Assembly (NCBI GenBank): GCA_016788865.1
Contig: JAEUSB010000069.1
Span: 1-64,000 of the forward strand
DNA length: 64,000 bases
Direction of reading: 5' to 3'
Source: Leptospirales bacterium
GTDB lineage: Bacteria; Spirochaetota; Leptospiria; Leptospirales; Leptonemataceae
Of this stretch, positions 49,865 to 59,068 are shown in pieces (positions within the stretch are counted from its first letter, which is position 1; the number at the start of each line of letters is the position of its first letter). The notes below the pieces were generated by a model, which had not been told where the DNA came from, made no database searches, and saw only the letters and a program-made list of their open reading frames with translations. The position numbers and the translations under genes are program-made.

Positions 49865-50713
49865 ATGGAACTGCAAATCGACGAGAATAGAATTCCACCT
49901 TTGCCAACTGTTGCGGCGCGGATCATGCAATTTGACCCGGCTGGCAGCCATGCCTCCAGTTCAAGTATGGAAATGATTGTTGGTGCGGATCAATCCATCA
50001 GCGCGGAGATTTTGCGCGTTGCGAATTCCTCTTACTACGGTCGTTCCGGAAAAATCAAAACTTTGAAAGACGCCATTACTCTCCTTGGATTGAAAACCGC
50101 GAAGAACCTCGTGGTTCTTATCTTCACGCGAAGCATGGCCAGTAAGATTCGCGGAGACATACTCAGAAAGCATTGCATTGAGTTTCCGGTCGTTACAGCT
50201 TTATTGTGTATCGACACTGCCAAGCAAGCAGGCCAGTCGGATTTGAAAGAAGAAGCCTTCCTTTGTGGGCTTCTGCACAGGATTGGAATGACTATGATTG
50301 CTCTGGAGAAACGCGCCGAGTACGCTGAAATGATCTCGAAGGCAGAACTTGAGCAGATTGATCTTCGCACACTTGAGCAGTCCATGCTGGGCACCACTAG
50401 CAACGATATCAATGCACTCGTGGTGAAGAAATGGAATCTTCCGCCAACGATTGCGGAAACCATGCTTGGATTAAATGTCGCTCCAGAAGCTGTTGGCGAT
50501 GCAAGTCATCAAGTGCGTATAACGGCTCTGTCGGCATCCATTGCCAAGAAACTCCTGGGCATTCCAATCCTTCCGGGGGACGATGCCGTGCAAACCGCGG
50601 TGCTCCATCACTATGGCCTGAAACACGAAATGCTCTCTTTCTTTTCTGATTCCTATTTCAGTCTATTGAAAGAGAATCCATTCTATCAGAATGCGGTAGC
50701 GGTCCTTGCCTGA
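49865..50713 (+). CDS. HDOD-domain protein, copy 2
   Basis: This is a 282-residue HDOD protein, paralogous to the preceding one from start (ELQIDENRIPPLP) to end (LLKENPFYQN). The same degenerate LCGLLHRIGM is present. A good ribosome site, GGAGG, lies 5 bases before the ATG. Its TGA overlaps the ATG of the following REC-cyclase gene by one base (TGATG), so both are translationally coupled, pointing to a functional pair in which the HDOD adaptor works with the cyclase. Confidence 0.88.
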   Translation: MELQIDENRIPPLPTVAARIMQFDPAGSHASSSSMEMIVGADQSISAEILRVANSSYYGRSGKIKTLKDAITLLGLKTAKNLVVLIFTRSMASKIRGDILRKHCIEFPVVTALLCIDTAKQAGQSDLKEEAFLCGLLHRIGMTMIALEKRAEYAEMISKAELEQIDLRTLEQSMLGTTSNDINALVVKKWNLPPTIAETMLGLNVAPEAVGDASHQVRITALSASIAKKLLGIPILPGDDAVQTAVLHHYGLKHEMLSFFSDSYFSLLKENPFYQNAVAVLA

Positions 50714-51810
50714 TGCAGGACCTTGAGTCGCCGACCACTTCATTCGCACGAATCCTCATAGTAGAGGATGATGAAGTTCAACAGGATGTGATGAAGCAAA
50801 TCCTGAAGATGTCAGGATTTACGGTTGATGTGGCTCCCTCGGGAGAGGTGGGCAAAGAAATAATAGATAAGAATCCACCAGATCTTGTTATTCTGGATTT
50901 GCACCTGCCAGCGCCAGAGGGCGTGACAGGTCTGATGCTGCTCAAGGACATCAAAGAGAATCCAATGACCACGGAAATTCCTGTCATCATGGTCTCTTCC
51001 GACGAGTCAGAGGAAACATACATTCTCTGTCTTTCAAGTGGAGCCAGCGAGTTTCTGGTTAAGCCCCTGCGCATGGCAGAACTCTCGCTCAGAATTCAGA
51101 ACGCCCTGGAACTTTCTCTCTATAAGCGGCAGGTCAAGCTGGCCAACGAGAAGCTGGAGAAAGAGAAGAAGCGTCTGCTGCGTTACTTCTCAGAGGATCT
51201 GGTGAAGGCAATCCTGAATGAGGAAATCTCCGCCGAGCTTGGCGGCAGCAGTATTGATGCAACGATTCTGTTTATGGATATCCGCAACTCGACGGGAATT
51301 GCAGAGGTTCAAGGGCCCAAGAAATTCGCCGAGTTTATCAGTCTCATTTTTACCGACGTGATGGATCTGATTTTTGCAAACAAGGGTTCTGTTAACAAGC
51401 TGATGGGGGATGGTATCCTTGCAACTTTTGGTGCACCGGTCCCGGCTCCCAACGATGCAGTGAATGCCGTGAAAACCGCGCTGCAGATCCGTGAGTATTT
51501 TAGCGTCATCAATGAAATGAAAACCCACGTGCAAGAGGCCGAGGGAGGCGTTGGCTTTGGAATTGGAATTGCCACCGGTAAGACATTCGCAGGCAATATT
51601 GGTTCTTTCCGCAGAATGGAATACGCTGTGATGGGGGATGCTGTGAACATGGCCGCGCGTCTCCAGGATCTATCCAAGCAACTGAAGACTGATATCGTTA
51701 TCGATGGTAACACGCGCGCCAAGCTGGATGAAACGTTCAAACTGAAACAATCAGAAATTCGAACAATTCGAGGACGGCAGGGCGAACTCGAAATCTACGT
51801 ACTCGACTGA
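50713..51810 (+). CDS. Response regulator with class III adenylate cyclase domain, second copy
   Basis: This is a 365-residue REC-cyclase, paralogous to the 47802-48863 product. The REC acceptor is Asp62 (LVILDLHLPAPEG). A helical linker (ANEKLEKEKKRLLRYFSEDL) leads to the cyclase: Asp189 in LFMDIRNSTG, Asp233 in KLMGDGILATFG, and MGDAVNMAARLQD with the adenine-selecting Asp, Asn and Arg. FGIGIATGKTFAGNIGS is also shared with the paralogue. All catalytic residues look intact. It is coupled to the HDOD gene by a one-base overlap. Confidence 0.9.
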   Translation: MQDLESPTTSFARILIVEDDEVQQDVMKQILKMSGFTVDVAPSGEVGKEIIDKNPPDLVILDLHLPAPEGVTGLMLLKDIKENPMTTEIPVIMVSSDESEETYILCLSSGASEFLVKPLRMAELSLRIQNALELSLYKRQVKLANEKLEKEKKRLLRYFSEDLVKAILNEEISAELGGSSIDATILFMDIRNSTGIAEVQGPKKFAEFISLIFTDVMDLIFANKGSVNKLMGDGILATFGAPVPAPNDAVNAVKTALQIREYFSVINEMKTHVQEAEGGVGFGIGIATGKTFAGNIGSFRRMEYAVMGDAVNMAARLQDLSKQLKTDIVIDGNTRAKLDETFKLKQSEIRTIRGRQGELEIYVLD

Positions 51811-51817
51811 GTGTCGA

Positions 51818-52270
51818 CTACGGCACAAGCAGCGAGTTCGACGAAATGCTGGTGTCCAGCGACAGAAAGTCTCTGAGTATGAGCGAGCGCATGGCAATGT
51901 ATGTTCCGCTTGTAAGTTGCAACGGAACCACGCAAACACGATTTGGGAAACCCGGGCTAATGGCGCTCTGTCCCGCCTTCACTTCCACCTGGTAAGCCAC
52001 ACCTGCGTTAGTTGCAACAGCAAGCGGTCGGGAGCAGTCGATCCCGGCTAGCGGATCTGCTCCGCGAACTGCTGAGTCACTTGTGCCCTGATAGAGCCTG
52101 TAGCCGCTAAAGCCGATTTCCACGTTCTGTGCGGTCATGGTTATGACGTGACCTGTCCCTTCCACTGCGATAGCCGTTAGAATTGGTGGGTTAACAAGTT
52201 GTTTCTGGGACGAGTAATTCGTACACGATGCCAGAGTCAGAAATAACAAAATCGAAATGGATCGAATCAT
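51818..52270 (-). CDS. Putative lipoprotein of unknown function
   Basis: This is a 150-residue protein with a clear lipoprotein signal (ISILLFLTLASC). The rest is beta-rich (ITMTAQNVEIGFSGYRLYQG, GVAYQVEVKAGQS), resembling a fibronectin-III-like or immunoglobulin-like single domain. The start at 52270 was chosen because it gives the signal peptide; it overlaps the HAD gene stop by 4 bases (ATGA). It is the last gene of the five-gene operon 56292-51818. No known family. Confidence 0.68.
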   Translation of the reverse strand: MIRSISILLFLTLASCTNYSSQKQLVNPPILTAIAVEGTGHVITMTAQNVEIGFSGYRLYQGTSDSAVRGADPLAGIDCSRPLAVATNAGVAYQVEVKAGQSAISPGFPNRVCVVPLQLTSGTYIAMRSLILRDFLSLDTSISSNSLLVP

Positions 52271-53058
52271 CGGAGTCGAAGCAATCCTATGAGACAGAGG
52301 CAGAGACGCACGTATTTTTCCAGTGTGCCCGAATAGGGTCGCGCTGGCCGCACGATCTGCCATCCGCGGGTCTTTCCTTCTCGGGCCAGCTTTTCGGAAG
52401 GGTGAACCAGTACGGCTGTTTCGCACATGCGCAGCATGGGCAAATCGGCGCTTGAATCAGAATAGGCAATCGAGCCGGGGATGACGTCCGGCAAAAATTC
52501 TGAATGGTTCTTTGAAAGAGCGGGGTAGTCTGCCGTGATAGTCGCCATCGTGGCTGCAGGGACGAGATCAGGCATCCGCAAAAGCTTCTCAATACCGCGA
52601 TTGTTTTTCCCGGCTATTTTGGGAAGGAACGGCATTCTATCTTGCAGAACCACTTCCGTGCCCACGACGGCATCAAAGTCTGCTGCGCCAATATGTCTTA
52701 CATAAAAGGTTGGACTGGCGCTGTTGAGCACGACATGAAATCCGCCGGCCCGAAGTTTGCGCACGTCCTGCATAATATCAGGGTACAGCAAGGGAATTGC
52801 GATAGTCTTTGCGAATTCCCCGGCCAGCTCTTCTACGCGTTCGCGTTTCATCCTCCAGAGGATGGATAGGAAAGCTCGCTTCAGTCCTTCACGACCGATC
52901 AGGCCCAGTAGATAGAGGCCACAGGCCGGCAAAAATGCGAAGATGTAGTGGAATCTCCAGGGTTCGCGTGACAGGACAAAACCTGCGAAGGGAATCAGTG
53001 AATCGTACGGCAGAATGGTATAATCCATGTCAAAAAGTGCAATCTTCTTCTTGTTCAT
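52267..53058 (-). CDS. HAD-IB family phosphatase (SerB-like)
   Basis: This is a 263-residue haloacid dehalogenase-type phosphatase. Motif I is FDMDYTIL with the nucleophile Asp (residue 10) and the acid Asp (12). Motif II is the Ser of VLNSASPTF. Motif III/IV is the Lys of GKNNRG and AYSDSSADLPML. A cap domain with hydrophobic helices (about 30-55) is present. HAD-IB members dephosphorylate phosphoserine or similar small phosphates; the substrate is unknown. ATGA overlaps link it to the genes on both sides. Confidence 0.85.
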   Translation of the reverse strand: MNKKKIALFDMDYTILPYDSLIPFAGFVLSREPWRFHYIFAFLPACGLYLLGLIGREGLKRAFLSILWRMKRERVEELAGEFAKTIAIPLLYPDIMQDVRKLRAGGFHVVLNSASPTFYVRHIGAADFDAVVGTEVVLQDRMPFLPKIAGKNNRGIEKLLRMPDLVPAATMATITADYPALSKNHSEFLPDVIPGSIAYSDSSADLPMLRMCETAVLVHPSEKLAREGKTRGWQIVRPARPYSGTLEKYVRLCLCLIGLLRLR

Positions 53059-54008
53059 GCTTGCATTGCCTTCCAGGTATCCTGAACGCTTTGTTTAAGC
53101 GAATAACGTTGCTTCCAGCCGAGAGCATTGAGCTTGCTGCTTGAACCGAAACGAATCGAGCGTCCATCCGGTCGCAGAAGTGCGGGGTCCGTAACCGGCA
53201 CAATTTTTGATCCGGTTACCTCAATCGCAAGGTCAAGAACGCGTCTGATGGGGACCGGTTGTCCCGAGCAAATGTTATAGATTTCGCCGGATTCCCCGCG
53301 TTCAGCAAGTATCTGATAGGCCTGTGCCACATCGCGGACATCCGCAAAATCGCGTTCTGATTCGAGATCACCCACGCTAATGGAACTTTTGTTTTGCGAC
53401 TGTGCCTCTGCGATTCGGGCCAGGAAGGAAGGGACTACAAAGTTTTCACGCTGACCCGGGCCAATATGATTGAAAGGTCTTGCTATGACGATTCGCATTC
53501 CCTGCTCGCAAAAATATGGTATGAATTGCTCCGCCGCTCGTTTGCTTTCCGCATAGGGGTTTCCCGGTGCCACGGGCTGGGATTCCAGAATTGGCATGGT
53601 GCCCTTTACGCCGTACACTTCACCGGAGCTTGCAAAAACGATGGTGCCCTTGAACCCATTGTCGCGAGCGGCCTGGAAAAGCCGCACCGGAACTACGGTG
53701 TTATTCTCGATGACGCCGGCGGGATCCTTCCAGCCTTCCGGAACAAATGCCGTTCCGGCCAGATGAAATACTGCATCAAAATTATTGGAGGCAAAAATCT
53801 TACCGAGTGACTTGCAATCTTCCATTGTTGAATCGATGGACTCAACCGATTTGTTCAAATCAGAATAGATGGCTGAAAGCCAGCGCGGTCTTACCTGCCC
53901 ACTGCCGGGACGGTCCAGGCCTGAAACACGGTACCCTTCATTCAGAAGGTGTCTGGCCAGGTGGGTACCAACGAATCCGCGGCTGCCCGTGATGAGGGCG
54001 TGCTTCAT
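53055..54008 (-). CDS. NAD-dependent epimerase, GDP-mannose 4,6-dehydratase/RMD-like
   Basis: This is a 317-residue extended SDR. The Rossmann motif is ITGSRGFVGTHLA; the catalytic Ser/Tyr/Lys are in FASSGEVYG and NPYAESKRAAEQ. The segment RDFADVRDVAQAY is characteristic of GDP-mannose dehydratase and GDP-4-keto-6-deoxymannose reductase (RMD). It likely makes an activated deoxysugar for surface polysaccharide. ATGA overlaps link it to the photolyase gene upstream and the HAD phosphatase gene downstream. Confidence 0.85.
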   Translation of the reverse strand: MKHALITGSRGFVGTHLARHLLNEGYRVSGLDRPGSGQVRPRWLSAIYSDLNKSVESIDSTMEDCKSLGKIFASNNFDAVFHLAGTAFVPEGWKDPAGVIENNTVVPVRLFQAARDNGFKGTIVFASSGEVYGVKGTMPILESQPVAPGNPYAESKRAAEQFIPYFCEQGMRIVIARPFNHIGPGQRENFVVPSFLARIAEAQSQNKSSISVGDLESERDFADVRDVAQAYQILAERGESGEIYNICSGQPVPIRRVLDLAIEVTGSKIVPVTDPALLRPDGRSIRFGSSSKLNALGWKQRYSLKQSVQDTWKAMQA

Positions 54009-55360
54009 TGCAAAGCCTTCTTATATTCTCGAATGCATCTCGCTCTGGCCATCGTGTGTTCTACAATGGGCTCCATATTCTTGATACCGTATTCAGGAAT
54101 CCATTGTTTTATGTAGGCCAGCCCAGGGTCGAACTTTTTTGCCTGCAGCGCCGGATTGAAAATTCTAAAATAGGGCGCCGCGTCACAGCCAGAACCCGCT
54201 GCCCATTGCCAGTTGCCTGCATTGGCCGATAGATCATAGTCGAGCAGTTTCTGCGCAAAATACCGTTCGCCCCGCCGCCAATCTATGAGGAGATGCTTGC
54301 AAAGGAAACTTGCGACCACCATTCGAACTCGATTGTGCATGAATCCCGTCTGATTGAGTTCACGCATCCCCGCATCCACAAGCTCGTAGCCTGTCCGACC
54401 GGTGCACCAGGCCGCAAATCCTTCAGGATCATCCCGCCAGGCAATCTTATCATAAGCAGGCTTGAAGGCTCGGGTGCAGGAATGTGGAAAGTGGAACAGA
54501 ATCATCATGAAGAAGTCCCGCCAGGCGATTTCTGAGAGGAAGACCTCGCTCTTTTCGAGTGCAGAGCGGACGACGCTTCGCACACTGATTGTCCCAAATC
54601 GCAAATGCACCCCGAGCCTGGTTGTTCCTCTAATGCCCGGGAAGTCTCGAGTTTCCGCATAACGTTTGATTATCCCTGAATCAATCTTGAGATCAGGGAT
54701 TGATATCTCGCTGGGACGGAACCCAATCTGATCGAGCGATGGGATTGCGCCTGGTTTGCACCTGGCCAGGCATTTCAGGTATGACTCTGATTTGAAAGAT
54801 TGAATTGCAAAGTCGTCCAATCGCATCCGCCATTGCTTGAAGTAGGGTGTAAATACGGTGTACGGTTGTCCGGAAGACTTAACAATCTCCGCTTTCTCAA
54901 ACACGCATTGATCTTTGAAGGTGTGAACCGCAATGCCTTTCTTCCTTAGACTTTCTATCACGGCGGTATCGCGCTTCAACGGGTACGGTTCAGTATCGTG
55001 ATTGAAATAGACTGATTGGACCTTGTAGGTCTGGAGAATCTTTTCCCAGGCGCTTGTAGGGGTCGAATGGAATACGCGTAGCGAGCTCCCGTGTTGGTTC
55101 AGTTTTCTTTCTATGGCAAGCAGCGAACTCAGAATAAATTCAACTCGAGCGTCTTTCCGATCCGGTAACCTGCTCAGTATGTGCGTATCTAGAATGAAAA
55201 TGCATAGCACCGGATGACCGGATTTCAATGCATGAAACAAGGCAGTATTATCGTTCAGTCGGAGGTCACGGCGAAACCAGAAGATCGAAAGTGGTGCGGA
55301 AAGTTGTTCGTTTTCGGAGGTTTCAGTCGATGTCTTCAATTTCTTGCCAGCCGACGGCAT
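54005..55360 (-). CDS. phr: Deoxyribodipyrimidine photolyase
   Basis: This is a 451-residue class I-type DNA photolyase of the cryptochrome/photolyase family. It repairs cyclobutane pyrimidine dimers with blue light and FAD. The N-terminal alpha/beta domain starts WFRRDLRLNDN. The FAD domain has FLSEIAWRDFFM, DAGMRELNQTGFMHNRVRM and LSANAGNWQWAAGSGCDAAP, with the tryptophans used for electron transfer. The length is normal. It is in an operon with two SDR genes, so its expression is tied to envelope-sugar genes. Confidence 0.94.
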   Translation of the reverse strand: MPSAGKKLKTSTETSENEQLSAPLSIFWFRRDLRLNDNTALFHALKSGHPVLCIFILDTHILSRLPDRKDARVEFILSSLLAIERKLNQHGSSLRVFHSTPTSAWEKILQTYKVQSVYFNHDTEPYPLKRDTAVIESLRKKGIAVHTFKDQCVFEKAEIVKSSGQPYTVFTPYFKQWRMRLDDFAIQSFKSESYLKCLARCKPGAIPSLDQIGFRPSEISIPDLKIDSGIIKRYAETRDFPGIRGTTRLGVHLRFGTISVRSVVRSALEKSEVFLSEIAWRDFFMMILFHFPHSCTRAFKPAYDKIAWRDDPEGFAAWCTGRTGYELVDAGMRELNQTGFMHNRVRMVVASFLCKHLLIDWRRGERYFAQKLLDYDLSANAGNWQWAAGSGCDAAPYFRIFNPALQAKKFDPGLAYIKQWIPEYGIKNMEPIVEHTMARARCIREYKKALQ

Positions 55361-55383
55361 ACGCTGCGCTCAACAAGTTTGCT

Positions 55384-56292
55384 TCAATTTCCAAGCAGAT
55401 CTGCAAGGGCCGTGGAAAGCTGTGAATGTTGGAACGCAAACCCGGTCGACGAAACCTTTGTAGCATCCACGCGTGTACTATCAAGCACCATCTCAGACAT
55501 TTGACCGAGAACCATTCTGAGAACCAGCGCCGGGACGCGCGGAAGGAAGAAGGGTTTGCCAAGGGCCGCGGCAATTCCTTGCAGCAGCTCGGCATTGGTC
55601 ACAGACAACGGCGTAACTGCGTTGTAAATGCCGCTTAGATCCTGGGTTATGATGGCCGATTTGTCCAGGGTTTTGTCAATCGCCACGCAGATGAGTCTGG
55701 CGAGATCGTTGATGTGAATCCAGGAAACAAATTGCTGACCCGAGCCAAGAGCAGATCCAATTCCCAGTTTGATTGGAGCTGCCATCTGTGGGAGCGCGCC
55801 ACCGTCGGCGGCAAGCACCACACCAATTCTAAGGATCACAAGGCGAGAAGAAACGTCACTTAGCCTCTCGAGCGCCGCCTCCCAGGCAACGGTTGTTTCT
55901 GCCAGAAAACCCGAACCACTTGTCGCGGTCTCAGTAAGCCAGGCATCGCCGCGATCGCCGTAGAAACCTATTGCCGATGCACAAACTATCACCGGTCGAA
56001 TTCTTGCCTTTTGAACTTCTCGGGCCAGAAATTCAGTAGTGCTCCTTCTGCTTTCTATGATTCGTCGCTTCTTCTCGTCAGTCCAGCGACCCGCGACGGA
56101 TTCCCCGGCGAGATGGACAATCGCATCCACCCCTTCAAGAGCTCCGCCGGTGATTTGTGCCTTATCCGGATTCCAGTGAAATTGGGCTGACTCGTTGCGG
56201 CTAAGGACGCGAACCATCATACCTCTAGCCTCAAGCAGCGAAGCCACTCGCCTGCCTATGAGCCCCGTTCCGCCTGTGATGGCAACGACCAT
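55384..56292 (-). CDS. TIGR01777/SDR39U1-family NAD-dependent epimerase-like protein
   Basis: This is a 302-residue atypical SDR. AITGGTGLIGRRVASLL is the nucleotide-binding motif, HLAGESVAGRWTDEKKR and ASAIGFYGDRGD are the family signature of YfcH/SDR39U1 proteins, and GGALPQMAAPIKLG follows. The physiological substrate is unknown. The start at 56292 (MVVAITGG) was chosen over the longer frame. It is the first gene of the five-gene minus-strand operon, 23 bases before phr. Confidence 0.88.
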   Translation of the reverse strand: MVVAITGGTGLIGRRVASLLEARGMMVRVLSRNESAQFHWNPDKAQITGGALEGVDAIVHLAGESVAGRWTDEKKRRIIESRRSTTEFLAREVQKARIRPVIVCASAIGFYGDRGDAWLTETATSGSGFLAETTVAWEAALERLSDVSSRLVILRIGVVLAADGGALPQMAAPIKLGIGSALGSGQQFVSWIHINDLARLICVAIDKTLDKSAIITQDLSGIYNAVTPLSVTNAELLQGIAAALGKPFFLPRVPALVLRMVLGQMSEMVLDSTRVDATKVSSTGFAFQHSQLSTALADLLGN

Positions 56293-56410
56293 TGAGCCAG
56301 GGGGCCTGTGTGCACTAATTCGCAAAGCGTTTTATCAAAATCAATTGCACTGCCCAGGGTCATGGGTAGTTTTCGGCATGCCGTATTCACTTTCCAGAGA
56401 TGGTCGTTCC

Positions 56411-58033
56411 ATGCTTGAAACCTATAAGAAATCGGGCAAAGAGCGCGCGCTCATTCTGCCCGACTTCAAACCGGCTCTAGAGAGGCCTGCGAACGTACTA
56501 ACCCTTCTACTCTGCCTGGCGATCGCCCCGCTATTTTACTTTTACGGTATCTGGTATGCCGTGGCAGCTGGCGTCGCCGCCACAGTCGTGTTTGGTCTAC
56601 GTGAATTGTTCATCCAGGATGATCATGCAATCGTTCGCATTTATGGGCCCTTTGGTCGGTTGCGGTTTGTATTTGAAAATCTCTTCCGAGACAAGTATCT
56701 ACAATATTTCAGCGAATCAAATACGGACGGTAGACCCATTCCGCGCATTGTGCGAGACTATATCTACCAGAAGGCGCACCATGTCAAAGCTATGTCCAGT
56801 TTTGGAACTGAGCTGGATATTTTTGACAGTGAGCTTTCGACCGGTTGCCGGATCCTGCACCGAAACTTTCCTGCACAAGTATCCCGCGTCAGTTATCAAT
56901 GCGTAGTGGGTGAAGGCCGCTCGGATATTAAACCGTTTCTGGTAAAGAATGCAATCAACGTCTCTGCGATGAGTTACGGTGCCATCAACAATCGCGCAGC
57001 GGAGGCGCTCAGTCTCGGTGCCCTCGACGTGGCCTATGTCAACACGGGTGAAGGGGGTTACGGTCCGCACGGAGCCGCTGGTAACGATGTCGTGTTTCAA
57101 ATTGGAACGGGGAAATTTGGCGTGGGCGACGAGATTACAATGCCAGATGGGAGCACGGGACGAGTACTGAATCGCCAGGTTCTGAAGGAACTGGTGCAAA
57201 AACATCCCAACATTCGAATGGTTCAGTTGAAGATCTCGCAGGGAGCAAAACCGGGTATCGGTGGTCATCTGCCCGCGGAAAAGGTTACGCCAGAGATTGC
57301 AGACGTTAGGCGAGTCACCCCTTTCAAAACCGTAATCAGCCCGCCGCAGCATACTGAACTCCTGGCAGGGTCACCGCGCGAAGCCGTTCAAAAGCTTATC
57401 GACTTCGTCGAGGAAATCCGAACAATCACTGAACTGCCGGTTGGAATTAAGATCTGTGTAGGGAGACTGGATGAACTGGACCTGCTGGCCCTTGCCATGA
57501 AGGAAACAGGGAAAGGCCCGGACGCAATCCAGGTCGACGGTGCCGACGGTGGAACGGGCGCGGCCCCCAACCTGTTCGTGAACTACGTTGGATATGGAAG
57601 TTGCATTGAAACCCTCCAGTACTTTCACAGGCGACTTGTCGAACACGGGATCCGCGATCGAGTCAAACTCAGCGCGTCGGGCAGGATATTTACTCCGGCC
57701 CATGCGGCGCACGCATATGCAAGCGGCGCTGACATTTGCGAGACCGCACGCGGAGCCATGCTTTCGCTTGGTTGCATCCAGGCCATCAAGTGCCACACAA
57801 ATGAATGTCCCACTGGAATCACTACCAATAGCCCCTGGCGAATGCACGGACTGCATATCCCTGAGAAGTCAACGCGCGTGCATCATTTCCTGAAAGGGTT
57901 TCACGATGACATGCTGGAGTTGACGCGGGTGATTGGCAAGAGTGATCCGCGTGATATTGAATTGGATGATATTCGCGTGCTCTCGCGCGCTGGAGTGTTT
58001 TCGTCATTCTTTAACGACGACAAGTCCAGGTAG
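56411..58033 (+). CDS. FMN-binding glutamate synthase family protein
   Basis: This is a 540-residue protein (551 with the alternative ATG at 56378) with two N-terminal membrane helices (ANVLTLLLCLAIAPLFYFYG and following) and a large (beta/alpha)8 FMN domain of the GltB large-subunit type. Features include INVSAMSYGAINNRA, GEGGYGPHGAAGND, QLKISQGAKPGIGGHLP and the FMN-phosphate region VDGADGGTGAAP. The late cysteines in GCIQAIKCHTNECPTG have the C-x5-C-x4-C spacing of the [3Fe-4S] site of GltB. No amidotransferase domain and no gltD partner are present, so it is not a complete glutamate synthase. The membrane anchor and stand-alone form suggest a different oxidoreductase role. Confidence 0.88.
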   Translation: MLETYKKSGKERALILPDFKPALERPANVLTLLLCLAIAPLFYFYGIWYAVAAGVAATVVFGLRELFIQDDHAIVRIYGPFGRLRFVFENLFRDKYLQYFSESNTDGRPIPRIVRDYIYQKAHHVKAMSSFGTELDIFDSELSTGCRILHRNFPAQVSRVSYQCVVGEGRSDIKPFLVKNAINVSAMSYGAINNRAAEALSLGALDVAYVNTGEGGYGPHGAAGNDVVFQIGTGKFGVGDEITMPDGSTGRVLNRQVLKELVQKHPNIRMVQLKISQGAKPGIGGHLPAEKVTPEIADVRRVTPFKTVISPPQHTELLAGSPREAVQKLIDFVEEIRTITELPVGIKICVGRLDELDLLALAMKETGKGPDAIQVDGADGGTGAAPNLFVNYVGYGSCIETLQYFHRRLVEHGIRDRVKLSASGRIFTPAHAAHAYASGADICETARGAMLSLGCIQAIKCHTNECPTGITTNSPWRMHGLHIPEKSTRVHHFLKGFHDDMLELTRVIGKSDPRDIELDDIRVLSRAGVFSSFFNDDKSR

Positions 58034-58035
58034 CT

Positions 58036-59064
58036 TTGCGAAACCCAATCGTCAACTGGACCCTCCGGCTGATCGGCTGGATCGCAATCAATTCTGTGCT
58101 TGGCACAATGAATGCGCTGCTCATTTCATTCTATTCTGCCGAGCCTTTCCTCCGCGTTTTTGTCACAGCACAGCTCACAACCCACGTCCTCTGCATTCTT
58201 GTCGAATCTTCCATGTTTACGATTGGGCTGTATCTTTACAGGCTTGGCGAACGGCGCAATCAATCAGCGCTGTTCTTCGGGATTGCACTGGTTGTCACGG
58301 CACTGGTGGCCGTAGCCGGTGTCTATCTGGGCGAGCTCATTCACGTAGAGTTGTTGGGATTCCAGGCATACCAGACGAGTCGTTTCTACAGTGTGATCTT
58401 CGGTTCCATCATACTCGCAATTGCACTGACGAGTCTGGAAAGGTTCTTTCGGCATCTGAGTGAAACGCGCTACAAGGCAGAGCAGGCCTTACAGGAAGCG
58501 CGCCTGCAGGTACTACAGGAAAGGATGCGACCACATTTTCTCTTTAACGCGCTCAATACCATTCACTCCTTGCTGCAGAGTTCTCCGGCTGCCGCGGACA
58601 ATGCACTGCTCAGACTGGCGGACAGCTACAGGTTCCTGCTCGGCGCTGCGGAGAAGACGCTCGTACCCTTTGACGAAGAGTGGGAGTTCTGTAAGAACTA
58701 CGTTGAGTTGATGAAAATTCGCTTTGGATCAAGGCTGACTGTAAACCTCAGCAAGCCAGACGATACACGCAGCGTGAAGATTCCCCCGCTATCTCTGCAG
58801 CCACTGATTGAAAACGCCTTCCGTCATGGAATTCAGAACGTGCCCGGTGATGCAACCGTTACTGTTCTGGCCGCTCGTAATGCTGACAACTTTGAAATCA
58901 CGGTCCGAGATACTGGTCCGGGGTCAGCTCTTGAGGCCAGTGAGTCTCGAACGCTTGCGAACATTCGGGAGCGTCTGCATTTTTACTTTGACCGTGTGCA
59001 GGTTGATCTCAAGAATCATCCAGGCGGTGGAGCGCTCGCTACTTTGAAATTCAAAGTGGAGTAA
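58036..59064 (+). CDS. LytS/YehU-type sensor histidine kinase
   Basis: This is a 342-residue kinase with about four transmembrane helices (1-135), a short helical linker and a His_kinase domain. The phosphorylated His167 lies in RMRPHFLFNALNTIHSLL, the signature of this family. The ATP-binding domain follows with LSLQPLIENAFRHGIQN and DTGPGS. It starts with TTG two bases after the previous stop and is followed four bases after its own stop by its partner regulator. The signal sensed is unknown. Confidence 0.9.
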   Translation: MRNPIVNWTLRLIGWIAINSVLGTMNALLISFYSAEPFLRVFVTAQLTTHVLCILVESSMFTIGLYLYRLGERRNQSALFFGIALVVTALVAVAGVYLGELIHVELLGFQAYQTSRFYSVIFGSIILAIALTSLERFFRHLSETRYKAEQALQEARLQVLQERMRPHFLFNALNTIHSLLQSSPAAADNALLRLADSYRFLLGAAEKTLVPFDEEWEFCKNYVELMKIRFGSRLTVNLSKPDDTRSVKIPPLSLQPLIENAFRHGIQNVPGDATVTVLAARNADNFEITVRDTGPGSALEASESRTLANIRERLHFYFDRVQVDLKNHPGGGALATLKFKVE

Positions 59065-59068
59065 TAGA

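Noticed and set aside
48952-50713. HDOD genes considered as HD-GYP c-di-GMP phosphodiesterases
   Set aside because: No GYP motif and the His-Asp pair is His-Arg, which fits catalytically inactive HDOD domains.
56717-57352. 211-codon open frame antisense to the FMN glutamate-synthase-like gene
   Set aside because: The sense frame has an unambiguous family match; the antisense translation is cysteine- and arginine-rich without motifs.
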